Shown: positions 1 to 9,178 of the stretch, one piece after another
Position numbering within the stretch: the stretch's first letter is position 1
How the letters are laid out: each line of letters begins with the position of its first letter
Assembly (NCBI GenBank): GCA_964581505.1
Contig: CAZOOR010000003.1
Span: 1-64,000, forward strand
Reading direction: 5' to 3'
DNA from: CAZOOR01 sp964581505
GTDB lineage: Bacteria > Bacteroidota > Ignavibacteria > Kapaibacteriales > UBA2268
DNA: 64,000 bases
Translations under genes and position numbers: made by a program
Notes under the pieces: generated by a model
Seen by the model: only the letters and a program-made list of their open reading frames with translations
Databases searched by the model: none
What the model was told of the DNA's origin: nothing

Positions 1-137
1 AAAGCATCACCGGGGGTTCGAGCCGAGCGAAATTCAATAGTAATGCCTTTTGTCTTTCTATACTTCAATGCCATTCCTGCACTAAGCAAAGAATAAATCG
101 TTCGACATTCTGAGCGAAGCGAAGCATCTATGCCTGT

Positions 138-186
138 TTGCCACCTCGTCCTTTTGGTGAAGGCTGGGGGGAGAGTGTCGGCTGTT
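138..186. repeat. Degraded copy of a GC-rich intergenic repeat
   Basis: A CTCGTCC/GGTGAAGG-type stretch is followed by a G-rich run and the 12-mer GTGTCGGCTGTT (175-186). The same 12-mer follows a C-rich/G-rich hairpin at 11367-11378, and a related hairpin plus G-rich tail is at 9269-9300. The sequence just upstream (about 100-126, CATTCTGAGCGAAGCGAAG) looks like a second short dispersed repeat. I read these as non-coding repeat remnants. The coordinates are approximate because the copy is degenerate. Confidence 0.5.
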
Positions 187-418
187 TTACAAGGGCTTTA
201 TCAGACCGCACCCTTAAAGCTCCGGTTAAACTACTCCTGTCCTAATAATGATATAATTTCCTTTGCAAAAAAGCACTTTCATATATCTCAACAATTAAGT
301 ATATTTGTACAATTCATATTATTATGGATTTATGACTCAAATACTAAAGTTTCGGAAACTAATATTAGTCGTTGCGATAAAGTAAAATATTAAGAATGAG
401 ATAATCATAAGGAGAAAA

Positions 419-617
419 ATTATCGAAATCATTTCAAATATCATTGAATACTGGGAGAAGTTATCTCTTAATGAGAAGGAATATACATTTGAGGTATTAC
501 AAAAAAATATCATTGAAAGTAAGAGAGAACTTCTTTTCAAAAGGAGTGAAGAAGCAAAATCTAATTTACAATGTAGGCAAAGCCCAATCCGGTTCCGTTG
601 ATGATTTATTCGAGTAA
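419..617 (+). pseudogene. Frameshifted small antitoxin-like gene
   Basis: The plus-strand reading frame from 419 gives a charged helical peptide (motifs EYWEKLSLNEKEYTFEVLQ, then KRELLFKRSEEAKSN). It continues only after a one-base shift at the TTT of 565-567, into YNVGKAQSGSVDDLFE and the stop at 615-617. The joined product, about 66 residues, has the look of small antitoxin-type proteins that sit beside RelE/ParE or PIN toxins: a helical N-terminus and a short 'G-S-V-D-D-L' tail. An AAGGAG ribosome site (409-414) precedes it, but the codon at the expected place is ATT (419), with no ATG, GTG or TTG in frame. With both a missing start and a frameshift it is probably a decaying gene. No partner toxin is visible. 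Family assignment is by resemblance only. Confidence 0.55.
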
Positions 618-718
618 GTTGAAAATGAAATAAAATATTTGAATAAAATTAATATTACAATTTAGTAAAGTCCCAATGCAAGTTTAGGTTTTTGCCAAAA
701 TAGATGAATATTTACTAT

Positions 719-2800
719 CTATTTACCTTCTTTTATTTCTGTATTATTTTCTTTGTCTTTATTGATAATGACAGGATTCTCAATTGTGATTTTGACGGTA
801 CGGCAGTAGAAACGCCCCTCGGGTAAATCATTGTCATATAATAATACCGATTCGCCAACACCGTTTACTTCAACATTTTTCAATTTTAGTTGCTTGGTTA
901 CGGCTTTAGCACGCTTGAATGATAGGCGGCTATTCACCTTTTCATCACCCGATTTATCTGAGTATCCTGTTACGGTAATTTTCGAATCAGGTTTTATTCT
1001 GTTCTGTACAAATTTGAGTACGGATTTATGCGCTTTCTCCAATTTTGATTTAGCAAAATCAAATAATATTAAACTGTAATACTCAAATTCTTTATCTTCC
1101 ATCTGCGAAAGCCTTTTCTTTTCTATTGTTATTTGTTCTACCGGTATCCAGTTTTGGGGCGAAATTGCAACCTGTCCCAATGAGTCAATAGCTGTCAATT
1201 GATAAAATATCTTTCCGCCTCTTTTCGGGGCGCTACTGTCCTTTTCGCTAATATACCAGTCAAGACTATCCGGGATTGTATTAGTACCTTTAAACTGAAT
1301 TAAAGTTTTATTACCCTGCCATATTTTAAGTTTCCAACTGCTCAACCCTGCATCGGAATTAATTTCAGGGAAGAAACGCAAATTATAATCCCGAAACAGT
1401 CGCAATGTATCAATAGTTACAACTGGTTTGAGCAAGGATTTATCTTTTGACAAAATTTCCACTCTTCTGTTTTCCGCCTGTCCTTCCGGTGTGGAATTAT
1501 CCGATTTGTCCTTTGGTAAATTTCTTGCTTTTACCTTAATACGCTTTGGTTCAATACGCCATACATGCACTAAGTAATTCTTAATGGAATCAGCTCTTGC
1601 CGTAGAGAGTTCCTTGTTATTCTTTTCCTCATCAATATTTGAATTTGTACCTACAAGAGTAATTTTAATATCCGGTTTATCTGTAAGCCTTCTGCCTATA
1701 ATATTCAATATATGATAATATGTTTCTAATACACCGAGGTTTTCAAGTGATTTATCTCTGAAAGATAATGCGTCTGTCGGACTAAACTGTATATAGCGTT
1801 CCGGTATATTTGCCGAATTATAGGAAAAGAAAATATAATTAAGCAGTGGCCTTAGGTTCAAAGAAATAAAATCTTCTATTCTCAAATCAAAGCCATCTTT
1901 TTCATTACCCAAACTATCTACCTGTATCAACGCAATATTTGCAGTGATAATCGGTGGTGCCGGAAATCCCGGATACTCGGGGTCGGGGGGCCAATGCGGC
2001 GGTGGCGGAGGAGGAGGTGGTGGTGGCGGCTCCTTGTATTTTACAGATGCACCAAATCTAATAGTATGTACATTCCAATTTAAACCGCTAACAACCGGAG
2101 TAAAATAATATGTGTAAAATAATTCGGGTGATAAAAATAATGATTCTTTTCTATTTAGAGCTAATGTCCAATGAAAACCGATTGTAGCACCGGCTGTAAT
2201 TGAATTAATATCAGGGATATTCCCTGAGAATTTGTTTCTTATACGTGTTCCGTCAATGAATGTACCTTTGTCATCAGGCTTTGTAATTGATTCCTTTTGC
2301 AGAAAATTATTGGAAACAATATAACCGAATTTGAATCCGCCATCGACAAATAATTCTTTCCATAATCTATAATCGCCCAACAGGGTTAATTCGAGATTTG
2401 AAAAGTTTGTATTTAAATAATGCTCAAATTCACCCTCGCTAACAATCCCGTCAATAATCACTGTTGTCTGTTCGGGTACTGTAAAGTTCCCACCAAGGCT
2501 ATTGTATCCGATACGAGTAGAGGCAAAGATGTCATAAGTAATTGGATACTCCACAAGAGCGCCAATTGAAAAGCCTATACCCGAGCCGGTTTCAAATGCT
2601 TTGCAACAATTGGGAATGCCGGGCAGTTGATTGAAATTGCCGAAATGCAAATTGCTCCCAAAGCCTACAAATCCACCGTATCTGAGTTTATAAAAATTGG
2701 AATCATTTGCTACAAGCGAATCACTCGTAATCGTAGCCTGTGCGGATAGTTCAATACTAAAAGCAAGCAAGAGAAGAATAATACTAAAAACCCGCTTCAT
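719..2800 (-). CDS. Outer-membrane barrel protein with two OmpA-like domains
   Basis: The 693-residue secreted protein begins at the ATG at 2800, which follows a GGGGGGAA ribosome site and starts a clear signal peptide ending SIELSAQ. An upstream in-frame start at 2863 would bury the signal peptide, so it is rejected. Residues about 25-250 look like an outer-membrane beta-barrel. A run of about eleven prolines follows near residue 256. An OmpA-like domain lies at about 323-447 (ending AENRRVEILSK), and a second at the C-terminus, about 573-680 (ILFDFAKSKL, TGYSDKSGDEKVNSRLSFKRA, ending DLPEGRFYCRTV). OmpA-like domains bind peptidoglycan, so an anchoring or structural envelope role is inferred. 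It is a paralogue of the protein at 32455-34530, with the same order and nearly the same domain positions. Confidence 0.8.
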   Translation of the reverse strand: MKRVFSIILLLLAFSIELSAQATITSDSLVANDSNFYKLRYGGFVGFGSNLHFGNFNQLPGIPNCCKAFETGSGIGFSIGALVEYPITYDIFASTRIGYNSLGGNFTVPEQTTVIIDGIVSEGEFEHYLNTNFSNLELTLLGDYRLWKELFVDGGFKFGYIVSNNFLQKESITKPDDKGTFIDGTRIRNKFSGNIPDINSITAGATIGFHWTLALNRKESLFLSPELFYTYYFTPVVSGLNWNVHTIRFGASVKYKEPPPPPPPPPPPHWPPDPEYPGFPAPPIITANIALIQVDSLGNEKDGFDLRIEDFISLNLRPLLNYIFFSYNSANIPERYIQFSPTDALSFRDKSLENLGVLETYYHILNIIGRRLTDKPDIKITLVGTNSNIDEEKNNKELSTARADSIKNYLVHVWRIEPKRIKVKARNLPKDKSDNSTPEGQAENRRVEILSKDKSLLKPVVTIDTLRLFRDYNLRFFPEINSDAGLSSWKLKIWQGNKTLIQFKGTNTIPDSLDWYISEKDSSAPKRGGKIFYQLTAIDSLGQVAISPQNWIPVEQITIEKKRLSQMEDKEFEYYSLILFDFAKSKLEKAHKSVLKFVQNRIKPDSKITVTGYSDKSGDEKVNSRLSFKRAKAVTKQLKLKNVEVNGVGESVLLYDNDLPEGRFYCRTVKITIENPVIINKDKENNTEIKEGK

Positions 2801-2882
2801 TTCCCCCCGACAATATTTACGTTTAGTTCCTATATCTTGTTTGATTATAATAATTTTTTTCAATTTGAATGATTAACAATTA

Positions 2883-2913
2883 CAAATATAAATCAAAACG
2901 AGCATAATGCAAA
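2883..2913 (-). promoter_or_regulatory. Candidate promoter of the OmpA-domain gene
   Basis: On the minus strand TTTG (2913-2910) is followed, 23 bases start to start, by TATATTTG (2890-2883). This fits the Bacteroidota-type consensus TTTG / TAnnTTTG and lies about 83 bases before the ATG at 2800. It is a motif match only. Confidence 0.35.
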
Positions 2914-2914
2914 C

Positions 2915-3934
2915 TTATTCCATTGAGGTATAAATATTAATGTAGCTTTCGTATCGTTCGGGTGCAATTTTATTCTCACTAACTGCTTTTTTAATTGCAC
3001 AATCAGGTTCGTGAGTGTGGGAGCAAGGCATAAATCTACAATGCTCATAGTAGTCTTTGAAATCATCAAAATATAGGGATAATTCTATTTTTTCTATATT
3101 GACAATACCAAATTCCCGAAAGCCCGGTGTGTCAATTATTCTTGTTTCAGTGTCAAGTTCCAGAATGCGAGCATAGCTTGTGGTATGTTTGCCTTTTGTT
3201 GTCTTATTGCTGACTTCGCGAATCTTCTGTATGTTCCTACCGAATAGTTTGTTTATTAGTGATGATTTGCCGACTCCTGATGGTCCGGCAAATATAAGTT
3301 CTTTTTTATTAATATAATTACGTAATTCACTTAAACCTTGTCCGGTTTGCGCACTTACAAAAAACAAAGGATAATTGAGTGAAGAATAGACAGATAAATC
3401 TTCATAAATAAGCTCGTCATTGAATAAATCAATTTTATTAATACATATTGCCGGATTAAGATTACCAATTTTCGCCGCAACTATCAATCGGTCAATAAGA
3501 CGTTTATTATATGGCGGAAAATCGCTCGACATAATAATAAGAAGAGTATCAGCATTGGAAGCAATAATATCATCGCGAATACCTATAAGTGGTTTTCGGG
3601 ATAGCCAAGTTTTTCTTTCGTCAATACCTGTAATTTTTCCCAAGTTAATTTCCTTGTTTTCCGAGAGAGAATAATGAACGTAATCGCCAACGGCAAGTAG
3701 GGTAGCATTCTTATGCAATGATTTGATAGTTCCTGCACGAGTGCATTCAATTTCAGCATGACTATCGGAAAGGTCTTGCACAATGTAATTCTTACCTATA
3801 ATAGAAGTAATTCTTCCGTTAGGTGGTTTGACTTCCGGTGGAAAATCATCTTTTACAAGAACCCTATGATTAGTCCTTTTATATTTGGAATTCTTTGATT
3901 TTTTACTATCAAAAATTTCTCCATTAATTGGCAT
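2915..3934 (-). CDS. rsgA: Ribosome small-subunit maturation GTPase RsgA
   Basis: RsgA is a circularly permuted GTPase that acts late in 30S subunit assembly in the cytoplasm. The motif order shows the permutation: G4 NKIDL first, then G5 (SAQTGQGL), then G1 (AGPSGVGKSSLIN), then the G3-like DTPGFREFG. The N-terminal part (about 35-105) is the OB-fold RNA-binding domain. The C-terminal zinc knuckle is present as CRFMPCSHTHEPDC. At 339 residues it is slightly longer than many RsgA proteins because of a basic, Lys-rich N-terminal extension of about 35 residues. It is transcribed away from recJ across a 158-base gap and lies 114 bases upstream of the OmpA-domain gene on the same strand. Confidence 0.95.
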   Translation of the reverse strand: MPINGEIFDSKKSKNSKYKRTNHRVLVKDDFPPEVKPPNGRITSIIGKNYIVQDLSDSHAEIECTRAGTIKSLHKNATLLAVGDYVHYSLSENKEINLGKITGIDERKTWLSRKPLIGIRDDIIASNADTLLIIMSSDFPPYNKRLIDRLIVAAKIGNLNPAICINKIDLFNDELIYEDLSVYSSLNYPLFFVSAQTGQGLSELRNYINKKELIFAGPSGVGKSSLINKLFGRNIQKIREVSNKTTKGKHTTSYARILELDTETRIIDTPGFREFGIVNIEKIELSLYFDDFKDYYEHCRFMPCSHTHEPDCAIKKAVSENKIAPERYESYINIYTSME

Positions 3935-4004
3935 AATCTATATGTTTTCAAATTAATTATTAAAATACCAAAAGTTATTTGTACAAAACTGTGAAATTTT
4001 TTGC

Positions 4005-4037
4005 AAAGTGTGAAAAAAAATACACACTTTTTTCTTG
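4005..4037 (+). promoter_or_regulatory. Inverted repeat in the rsgA-recJ divergent region
   Basis: AAAGTGTG (4005-4012) and CACACTTT (4023-4030) form an 8-bp stem around an A-rich 10-base loop, followed by a T run. Further TGTGAAA- and TGTGTTAAA-like words occur at 3990 and 4041. It could be an operator between the divergent genes or a weak terminator-like hairpin. The sequence does not decide between these. Confidence 0.4.
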
Positions 4038-4038
4038 T

Positions 4039-4065
4039 TTTGTGTTAAAATTTTCAGTAATTTTG
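4039..4065 (+). promoter_or_regulatory. Candidate promoter of the recJ operon
   Basis: TTTG at 4039-4042 and TAATTTTG at 4058-4065 are 19 bases apart start to start. This is a good match to the Bacteroidota -33/-7 pair TTTG / TAnnTTTG, 28 bases before the recJ ATG. It lies immediately after the inverted repeat at 4005-4030. Confidence 0.45.
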
Positions 4066-4092
4066 TTACAATTACAGTAAGATAGGTTATTT

Positions 4093-5841
4093 ATGTTAAA
4101 CTATAATTGGAAGTATAAAAAAATACCCAATGAAAGTGCAGTAGAAAAATTATCGAAATCATTAAAATTGCCGAAAAGTTTGGCGAGTGTTCTCGTTTCT
4201 CGTGGATTTGAAACAGAGAGCCGGATAAAAGAATTTTTTAGCCCGACAGCAGATAATATCCATGACCCGTATCTCTTTAAGGATATGGAAATAGCGGTAA
4301 ACAGGATAATCAAGGCGATTAGGAACAAAGAACTGATTTGGATACATGGCGATTATGATGTAGATGGTACTACCAGCACAGCAATGATTCTCCAATTTCT
4401 TAGAAGAATTGGGGCAGAGGTAGATTATTATATTCCGGACAGATTTCAGGAAGGCTACGGCTTGACTGTTCACAATGTAGATATTGCCATTAGCAAGGGT
4501 GTATCTATTATTTTAACGGTTGATGTCGGGGTTACTTCCGTTGAGGCTCTGGCTTATGCAAAAAAAGCCGGAATGGATGCCATAATATGCGACCACCACG
4601 AACCAAGCGATGAAATTCCCGAAGCTCTTGCTATTCTTGACCCCTTTGTTCCGGGTTGCACATATCCTTTCAGACATCTTGCCGCCTGTGGTGTTACTTT
4701 CAAATTAATCCAAGCTATTGCAATTAAACTAAATATTCCTGAGATTGCCGATGAATATCTTGATTTTGTTGCTATTGGTTCTGCTGCCGATATGGTACCT
4801 ATGATTGGTGAAAATCGTACTCTTGCGGCACTTGGGCTAAAAATGTTGAACAAAGAGCCGCGTCCGGGTATTAAAGGTTTACTCTATTGTACGAATATTA
4901 AAACAGGGCATATTGCTACATCAAGTATTATTTATTCATTAGCACCGCTTATTAATGCGGCGGGACGGCTTGGTAGTGCTTGCCGCTCTGTCGAAATGAT
5001 GTCCCAAAGTGATGAAGTGCGTGCATTTCAAATGGCTCAGCAATTGGAACAGGAAAACAGGAGAAGACGCATTTTTGATGAGAAAACTTTTGAAGAGGCT
5101 ATTCCTATGGCGGAAGCACAATTGGCTGATGGCAAAAGAAAGGCTCTGTTTCTGTATAAGCCCGATTGGCATGCCGGAGTGATTGGCATAGTTGCTTCGC
5201 GTCTTGTGGACCGTTTTCATGTTCCGACTATTCTGCTTACTTCAATGCACAATATGGCTAAAGGTTCTGCCCGTAGTATTATTCAGTTTGATGTTCATTC
5301 GGCTTTGAAGGAATTATCACGCTTTCTATTTGAGTTTGGTGGACATAAGCATGCCGCCGGTCTTTCGATGAAAACGGAACATCTCGAAGAGTTCTCCCGT
5401 CTATTCGATGAAATTGCTCGAAACCAAATTAGTAACGATATGATAGAACCGGAGCTTAATATTGATGCAGAATTATTCCTACACGAGCTTTCACCTGATT
5501 TTATTCAAAAGCTCAAACAGTTTGCTCCGTTCGGTTATGAGAACTATAAACCGGTTTTTGTTGCAAGAAATGTATCGTCAAAGAATGGTGTTAAAATTGT
5601 CGGTGCCAATCATCTGAAATTTAGGGCGCAACAATTTCATCCCGATTTCCCTTCAAATAGAAATATGAAATTTGAAATTGATGCTATTGCTCATAATCTT
5701 GCTCATAAAATCAACTACTGCACTAACGGAAAAAAATTCTCAATTGTTTTCAATATCGAAGAGTATAATTATAACGGACATACTTCCATTCAATTAAGAA
5801 TTAAAGACATACAACCCGATGAACCAAAAACGGTTGAATGA
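4093..5841 (+). CDS. recJ: Single-stranded-DNA-specific exonuclease RecJ
   Basis: RecJ is the cytoplasmic 5'-3' single-strand exonuclease of recombination and mismatch/base-excision repair. The 582-residue protein carries the DHH phosphoesterase motifs GDYDVDGTTS (D87 onwards) and CDHHEP (D167-H168-H169). The DHHA1 motif GGHKHAAGLS follows, and then a C-terminal OB-like domain. Length is normal for the family. Its last 23 bases overlap the start of the Dna2-like helicase gene, so the two are probably translationally coupled and may act together in end resection (inference from context). A TTTG/TAATTTTG promoter candidate lies just upstream. Confidence 0.96.
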   Translation: MLNYNWKYKKIPNESAVEKLSKSLKLPKSLASVLVSRGFETESRIKEFFSPTADNIHDPYLFKDMEIAVNRIIKAIRNKELIWIHGDYDVDGTTSTAMILQFLRRIGAEVDYYIPDRFQEGYGLTVHNVDIAISKGVSIILTVDVGVTSVEALAYAKKAGMDAIICDHHEPSDEIPEALAILDPFVPGCTYPFRHLAACGVTFKLIQAIAIKLNIPEIADEYLDFVAIGSAADMVPMIGENRTLAALGLKMLNKEPRPGIKGLLYCTNIKTGHIATSSIIYSLAPLINAAGRLGSACRSVEMMSQSDEVRAFQMAQQLEQENRRRRIFDEKTFEEAIPMAEAQLADGKRKALFLYKPDWHAGVIGIVASRLVDRFHVPTILLTSMHNMAKGSARSIIQFDVHSALKELSRFLFEFGGHKHAAGLSMKTEHLEEFSRLFDEIARNQISNDMIEPELNIDAELFLHELSPDFIQKLKQFAPFGYENYKPVFVARNVSSKNGVKIVGANHLKFRAQQFHPDFPSNRNMKFEIDAIAHNLAHKINYCTNGKKFSIVFNIEEYNYNGHTSIQLRIKDIQPDEPKTVE

Positions 5842-8800
5842 TAGAGAACTGTTTGCTCAGTATTACTATTTTCTGCTAATTGATATTCTGAACAATGAAG
5901 GGGAATCTCTGCTTGAGCGTCTCTTTAATTTGTTCGCCGCTTTTAAAGAAATAATAAGAGAATTGGCTGGCTATGAACGACAATTCTTCTCAAATGATTT
6001 TGCTCGTTTGGTTTTTCTGCTTGATAAATATTCCGTTTCCTACCATATTGCGGCAAATGTTAAGCAATATCATTATTTAATGAAACATCGTATAGTCGAA
6101 AACGATGATATAGTCAATGAAAATAATCTAAATGAATGCATTGCTCTTTTGGCAGATTTTGTTTTTGAATTAACTGCTATCAAACAGCCCGAAATATTAT
6201 CCGAATTAAAGAAAAGTATTGTCCCTTCGTTTTTTGTTAAGCACCAAAAAACACAGATAAGCAAGCGAATTGATTTCTTACAAGCGGTTGTTAAAGAAAT
6301 TAAGGAAGATGAAAATATCTTGTTTTTGAGTATTGCCGATAGTGATGATGTGATTGAATTTAAACCTGTCGGCGTATGGCAATCTGTAATAGAACAGGTT
6401 CATATAGGTTCCACATTGAATTTAATAAATGTATTCAAAGACGCTGCTATGCTCACAACATATTCAGGTTCGATTATTATAATAGAACCGGACTATCTCT
6501 TTGATGCAACCGAGATAGCCGAAGCATTTGATTTCAACGGTTTCAACCCCTATGCACTCTTTATTAAACGGATAAGTGCAAAGACAGTTTCTATGCAAAT
6601 GGTTCTCGGAAATATTGTTAATACGATTTTTGATAATTTGATTATTAATCCGCTTGCCGATTTTGATGGTATTTATTATAAAGCACTGAAAGAACGCGTG
6701 CTTTCGGTATTTCTCGTTGCTAAGCTCGAAGCAAAGAATAAAATAATTATTAAGGAAAGTGCAAAGGCTCAATATGATACATTGAAAGAATTTGTAGATG
6801 TATTAGAACTCGACTCATTTGCTATCGAACCGACTTTTATTTCGCCAAAATTTGGTTTGCAAGGACGTCTCGACCTGCTTGCAGAGTTTCACAATGCACC
6901 AAATCGCAAGAACATATATGAATTAAAGTCCGGCAATCCGGCTAAACTGAACCAATTCTTTAAGAAGGACGGTTCGCTACTCAATACAGGTGTATATGTA
7001 AATCATTTTGCACAGGTTACTATTTATAATATGTTGCTTGATACTTGCTATCCTAATCGAAAAGGGAATTCCGCAATTGTTTATTCAAAGGATTCTGGAA
7101 ATCCCTTGCGTAATGTCCCCAATTACAAAAAGATGAAACAGGAAATTGCTCTTGCCCGCAACAAATATCTTGCATTGGAATATGATTTACTCAATGGTAG
7201 GACATCGTTATTTTCGGACGATTGGGATATAAATTTCAAATATTCACCATTTTGGATTAAAGATGATTATAATAAATTTAAAGAATTATTTAATAATGCA
7301 AGTCCGATTGCAAGGGAATATTTTGAACGCCAATTGCTGTTTGTATTAAACGAGCTTTATGCTATGAAACTTGGTGTTCGGCGGAACAATGCAGGTTTTG
7401 CTACATTGTGGAAGGATAGTATCAGCGAGAAGAAGCAAAACGGGACTATTCTTAGCGGGCTTACCTTGCTCGAAGATGAGTCTGATTTCGATAATTTGCA
7501 TCTTGCTTTCGCTTATTCCCCTGATGATAATATGAATTCGGCTTTTCGTAAGGGTGATATATGTATCCTTTATCCCGATGAGCCAAGTAGTGAATTTTCA
7601 CCTTTGCGAGGTAGGTTGATTAAATGTAGTATTAAGGAACTGGCATACAATAGAATAATCGTTAGCATTAGGAATAAATTGGAACACAGATATTTTGCCG
7701 CTAATACTGATAAATGGATTTTAGACTATGATAACACAGATGCACTTCAAAAGTCAATTTTGCATTCCTTGACTGCATTCCTCGGTTTGAAGCAAGAAAA
7801 GCAAGATTTGTTACTCGGTCTAATAGAACCGAAATTTGATTCGCAGGAATATGATTTGCCGGATTATCTCTCTGCCGAGCAAAAGGATATTATGCAGAAA
7901 ATTTTAGTGGCACGTGATTATTTTTTGCTACAAGGTCCGCCCGGAACAGGTAAAACAAGATTTATGCTTGCCGGTCTTGTGGAAACATTAATTACGCAAA
8001 CTGACGACAATATATTAATTCTGGCATATACTAACCGTGCCGTTGATGAAATTTGTTCCGCTTTGAAATCTTTACCTGCTATAAGGAAAAATACATTTGA
8101 TATTATTCGCTTAGGAAGAAAAGATTCGACGATTCACAAGGATATTGTTCTCTCAAATATTATTGAGCGGAATGATATTAATATAGTTTACAAAGAATTG
8201 CAAAACACACGAATATTTATTGCAACTGTTGCAACAATCATTACCTACCCCGAATTGCTGAACTTTAAGAAATTTGACACTGCAATTATTGATGAAGCAT
8301 CTCAGATAACGGAGTCTAATCTTATCGGAATTCTTGCAAGTGTCGAACGGTTTGTATTGATAGGTGATGAAAAGCAACTGCCGGCTATTGTTCTTCAAAA
8401 TACGGAAGATTCCGGAACCGATAATATGAAAGAAATATATTTTGATTCTTCAAAATCTTCTCTATTCGAGCGTTTGTTGGATTGTGCCAAGACAAATACT
8501 TGGACTAATGCCTATGCTATGCTAACTCGTCAGGCAAGAATGCATGCGGATATTATGGATTTCCCCGGAATGTATTTCTATAATGGGCAGTTGAAAATTT
8601 TCGATGAACAATTGCAAAATGCGGATATTGATAGATTTGTTGCCATTAATGGCTTCCTTTCAAAAGAGTTGAGCGAACACAGATTTATTTTTATTAATAC
8701 TCAATTGGAATTCCATTCCAAATATAACAGAAGTGAAGCGGAAGCAGTCAGCCGTATTATTCAAACCATTATGCGTGTTTACGAAGATAGTGCTGATGAA

Positions 8801-9178
8801 AATACTCTCGGTGTTATTTCGCCTTTTCGTTTGCAGTGTGCTAATATACAGAAGAGATTACCTGCATCTCTCAAAGATATTATTACTGTGGATACAGTCG
8901 AGAAATTTCAGGGTTCGCAGCGTGAATATATTATTATTTCAATGGCTGTAAATAATCCCTATCTGTTGGATAAAGCGCAGTCGTTAAGAGTAATAGACGG
9001 GCAAACAATTGATAGAAAATTGAATGTGGCAATTACGCGTGCTAAGTCTCATATTGTTATTCTCGGCAATGAAGAAATCCTATCCCAATCCCCTGTTTAT
9101 TCTTTGCTTATTGACTACTGCAAATCTAATAATGCCTTCTACAATCTATCCGATTTACTCTCTGTTTATAACGATTGA
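5819..9178 (+). CDS. Dna2-like PD-(D/E)XK nuclease fused to SF1B helicase
   Basis: This 1119-residue protein has two recognisable parts. Residues about 340-410 carry Cas4/Dna2-type PD-(D/E)XK nuclease motifs: GRLD (D352), YELKSG (E368, K370) and the QxxxY-like AQVTIYN (Q399). Residues about 680-1100 are an SF1B (Upf1/Dna2) helicase: Walker A GPPGTGKT (706), Walker B IIDEAS (D825), GDEKQLPA, a motif IV-like VISPFRLQ, VDTVEKFQGSQ and the final VAITRAKSH. I do not see the four-cysteine iron-sulfur pattern of Cas4/Dna2 around the nuclease. The N-terminal 330 residues match no domain I recognise. The start ATG is inside recJ (23-base overlap). A role with RecJ in resecting or clearing DNA ends is inferred. 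A defence role is also possible for this helicase class but nothing nearby supports it. Confidence 0.85.
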   Translation: MNQKRLNDRELFAQYYYFLLIDILNNEGESLLERLFNLFAAFKEIIRELAGYERQFFSNDFARLVFLLDKYSVSYHIAANVKQYHYLMKHRIVENDDIVNENNLNECIALLADFVFELTAIKQPEILSELKKSIVPSFFVKHQKTQISKRIDFLQAVVKEIKEDENILFLSIADSDDVIEFKPVGVWQSVIEQVHIGSTLNLINVFKDAAMLTTYSGSIIIIEPDYLFDATEIAEAFDFNGFNPYALFIKRISAKTVSMQMVLGNIVNTIFDNLIINPLADFDGIYYKALKERVLSVFLVAKLEAKNKIIIKESAKAQYDTLKEFVDVLELDSFAIEPTFISPKFGLQGRLDLLAEFHNAPNRKNIYELKSGNPAKLNQFFKKDGSLLNTGVYVNHFAQVTIYNMLLDTCYPNRKGNSAIVYSKDSGNPLRNVPNYKKMKQEIALARNKYLALEYDLLNGRTSLFSDDWDINFKYSPFWIKDDYNKFKELFNNASPIAREYFERQLLFVLNELYAMKLGVRRNNAGFATLWKDSISEKKQNGTILSGLTLLEDESDFDNLHLAFAYSPDDNMNSAFRKGDICILYPDEPSSEFSPLRGRLIKCSIKELAYNRIIVSIRNKLEHRYFAANTDKWILDYDNTDALQKSILHSLTAFLGLKQEKQDLLLGLIEPKFDSQEYDLPDYLSAEQKDIMQKILVARDYFLLQGPPGTGKTRFMLAGLVETLITQTDDNILILAYTNRAVDEICSALKSLPAIRKNTFDIIRLGRKDSTIHKDIVLSNIIERNDINIVYKELQNTRIFIATVATIITYPELLNFKKFDTAIIDEASQITESNLIGILASVERFVLIGDEKQLPAIVLQNTEDSGTDNMKEIYFDSSKSSLFERLLDCAKTNTWTNAYAMLTRQARMHADIMDFPGMYFYNGQLKIFDEQLQNADIDRFVAINGFLSKELSEHRFIFINTQLEFHSKYNRSEAEAVSRIIQTIMRVYEDSADENTLGVISPFRLQCANIQKRLPASLKDIITVDTVEKFQGSQREYIIISMAVNNPYLLDKAQSLRVIDGQTIDRKLNVAITRAKSHIVILGNEEILSQSPVYSLLIDYCKSNNAFYNLSDLLSVYND

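Noticed and set aside
130..393. Open plus-strand frame of 87 codons
   Set aside because: It runs through the GC-rich repeat remnant, its product shows no recognisable domain and it lacks a ribosome site.
337..540. Minus-strand frame with a hydrophobic product
   Set aside because: It is antisense to the frameshifted antitoxin-like gene, whose plus-strand peptide is far more protein-like.
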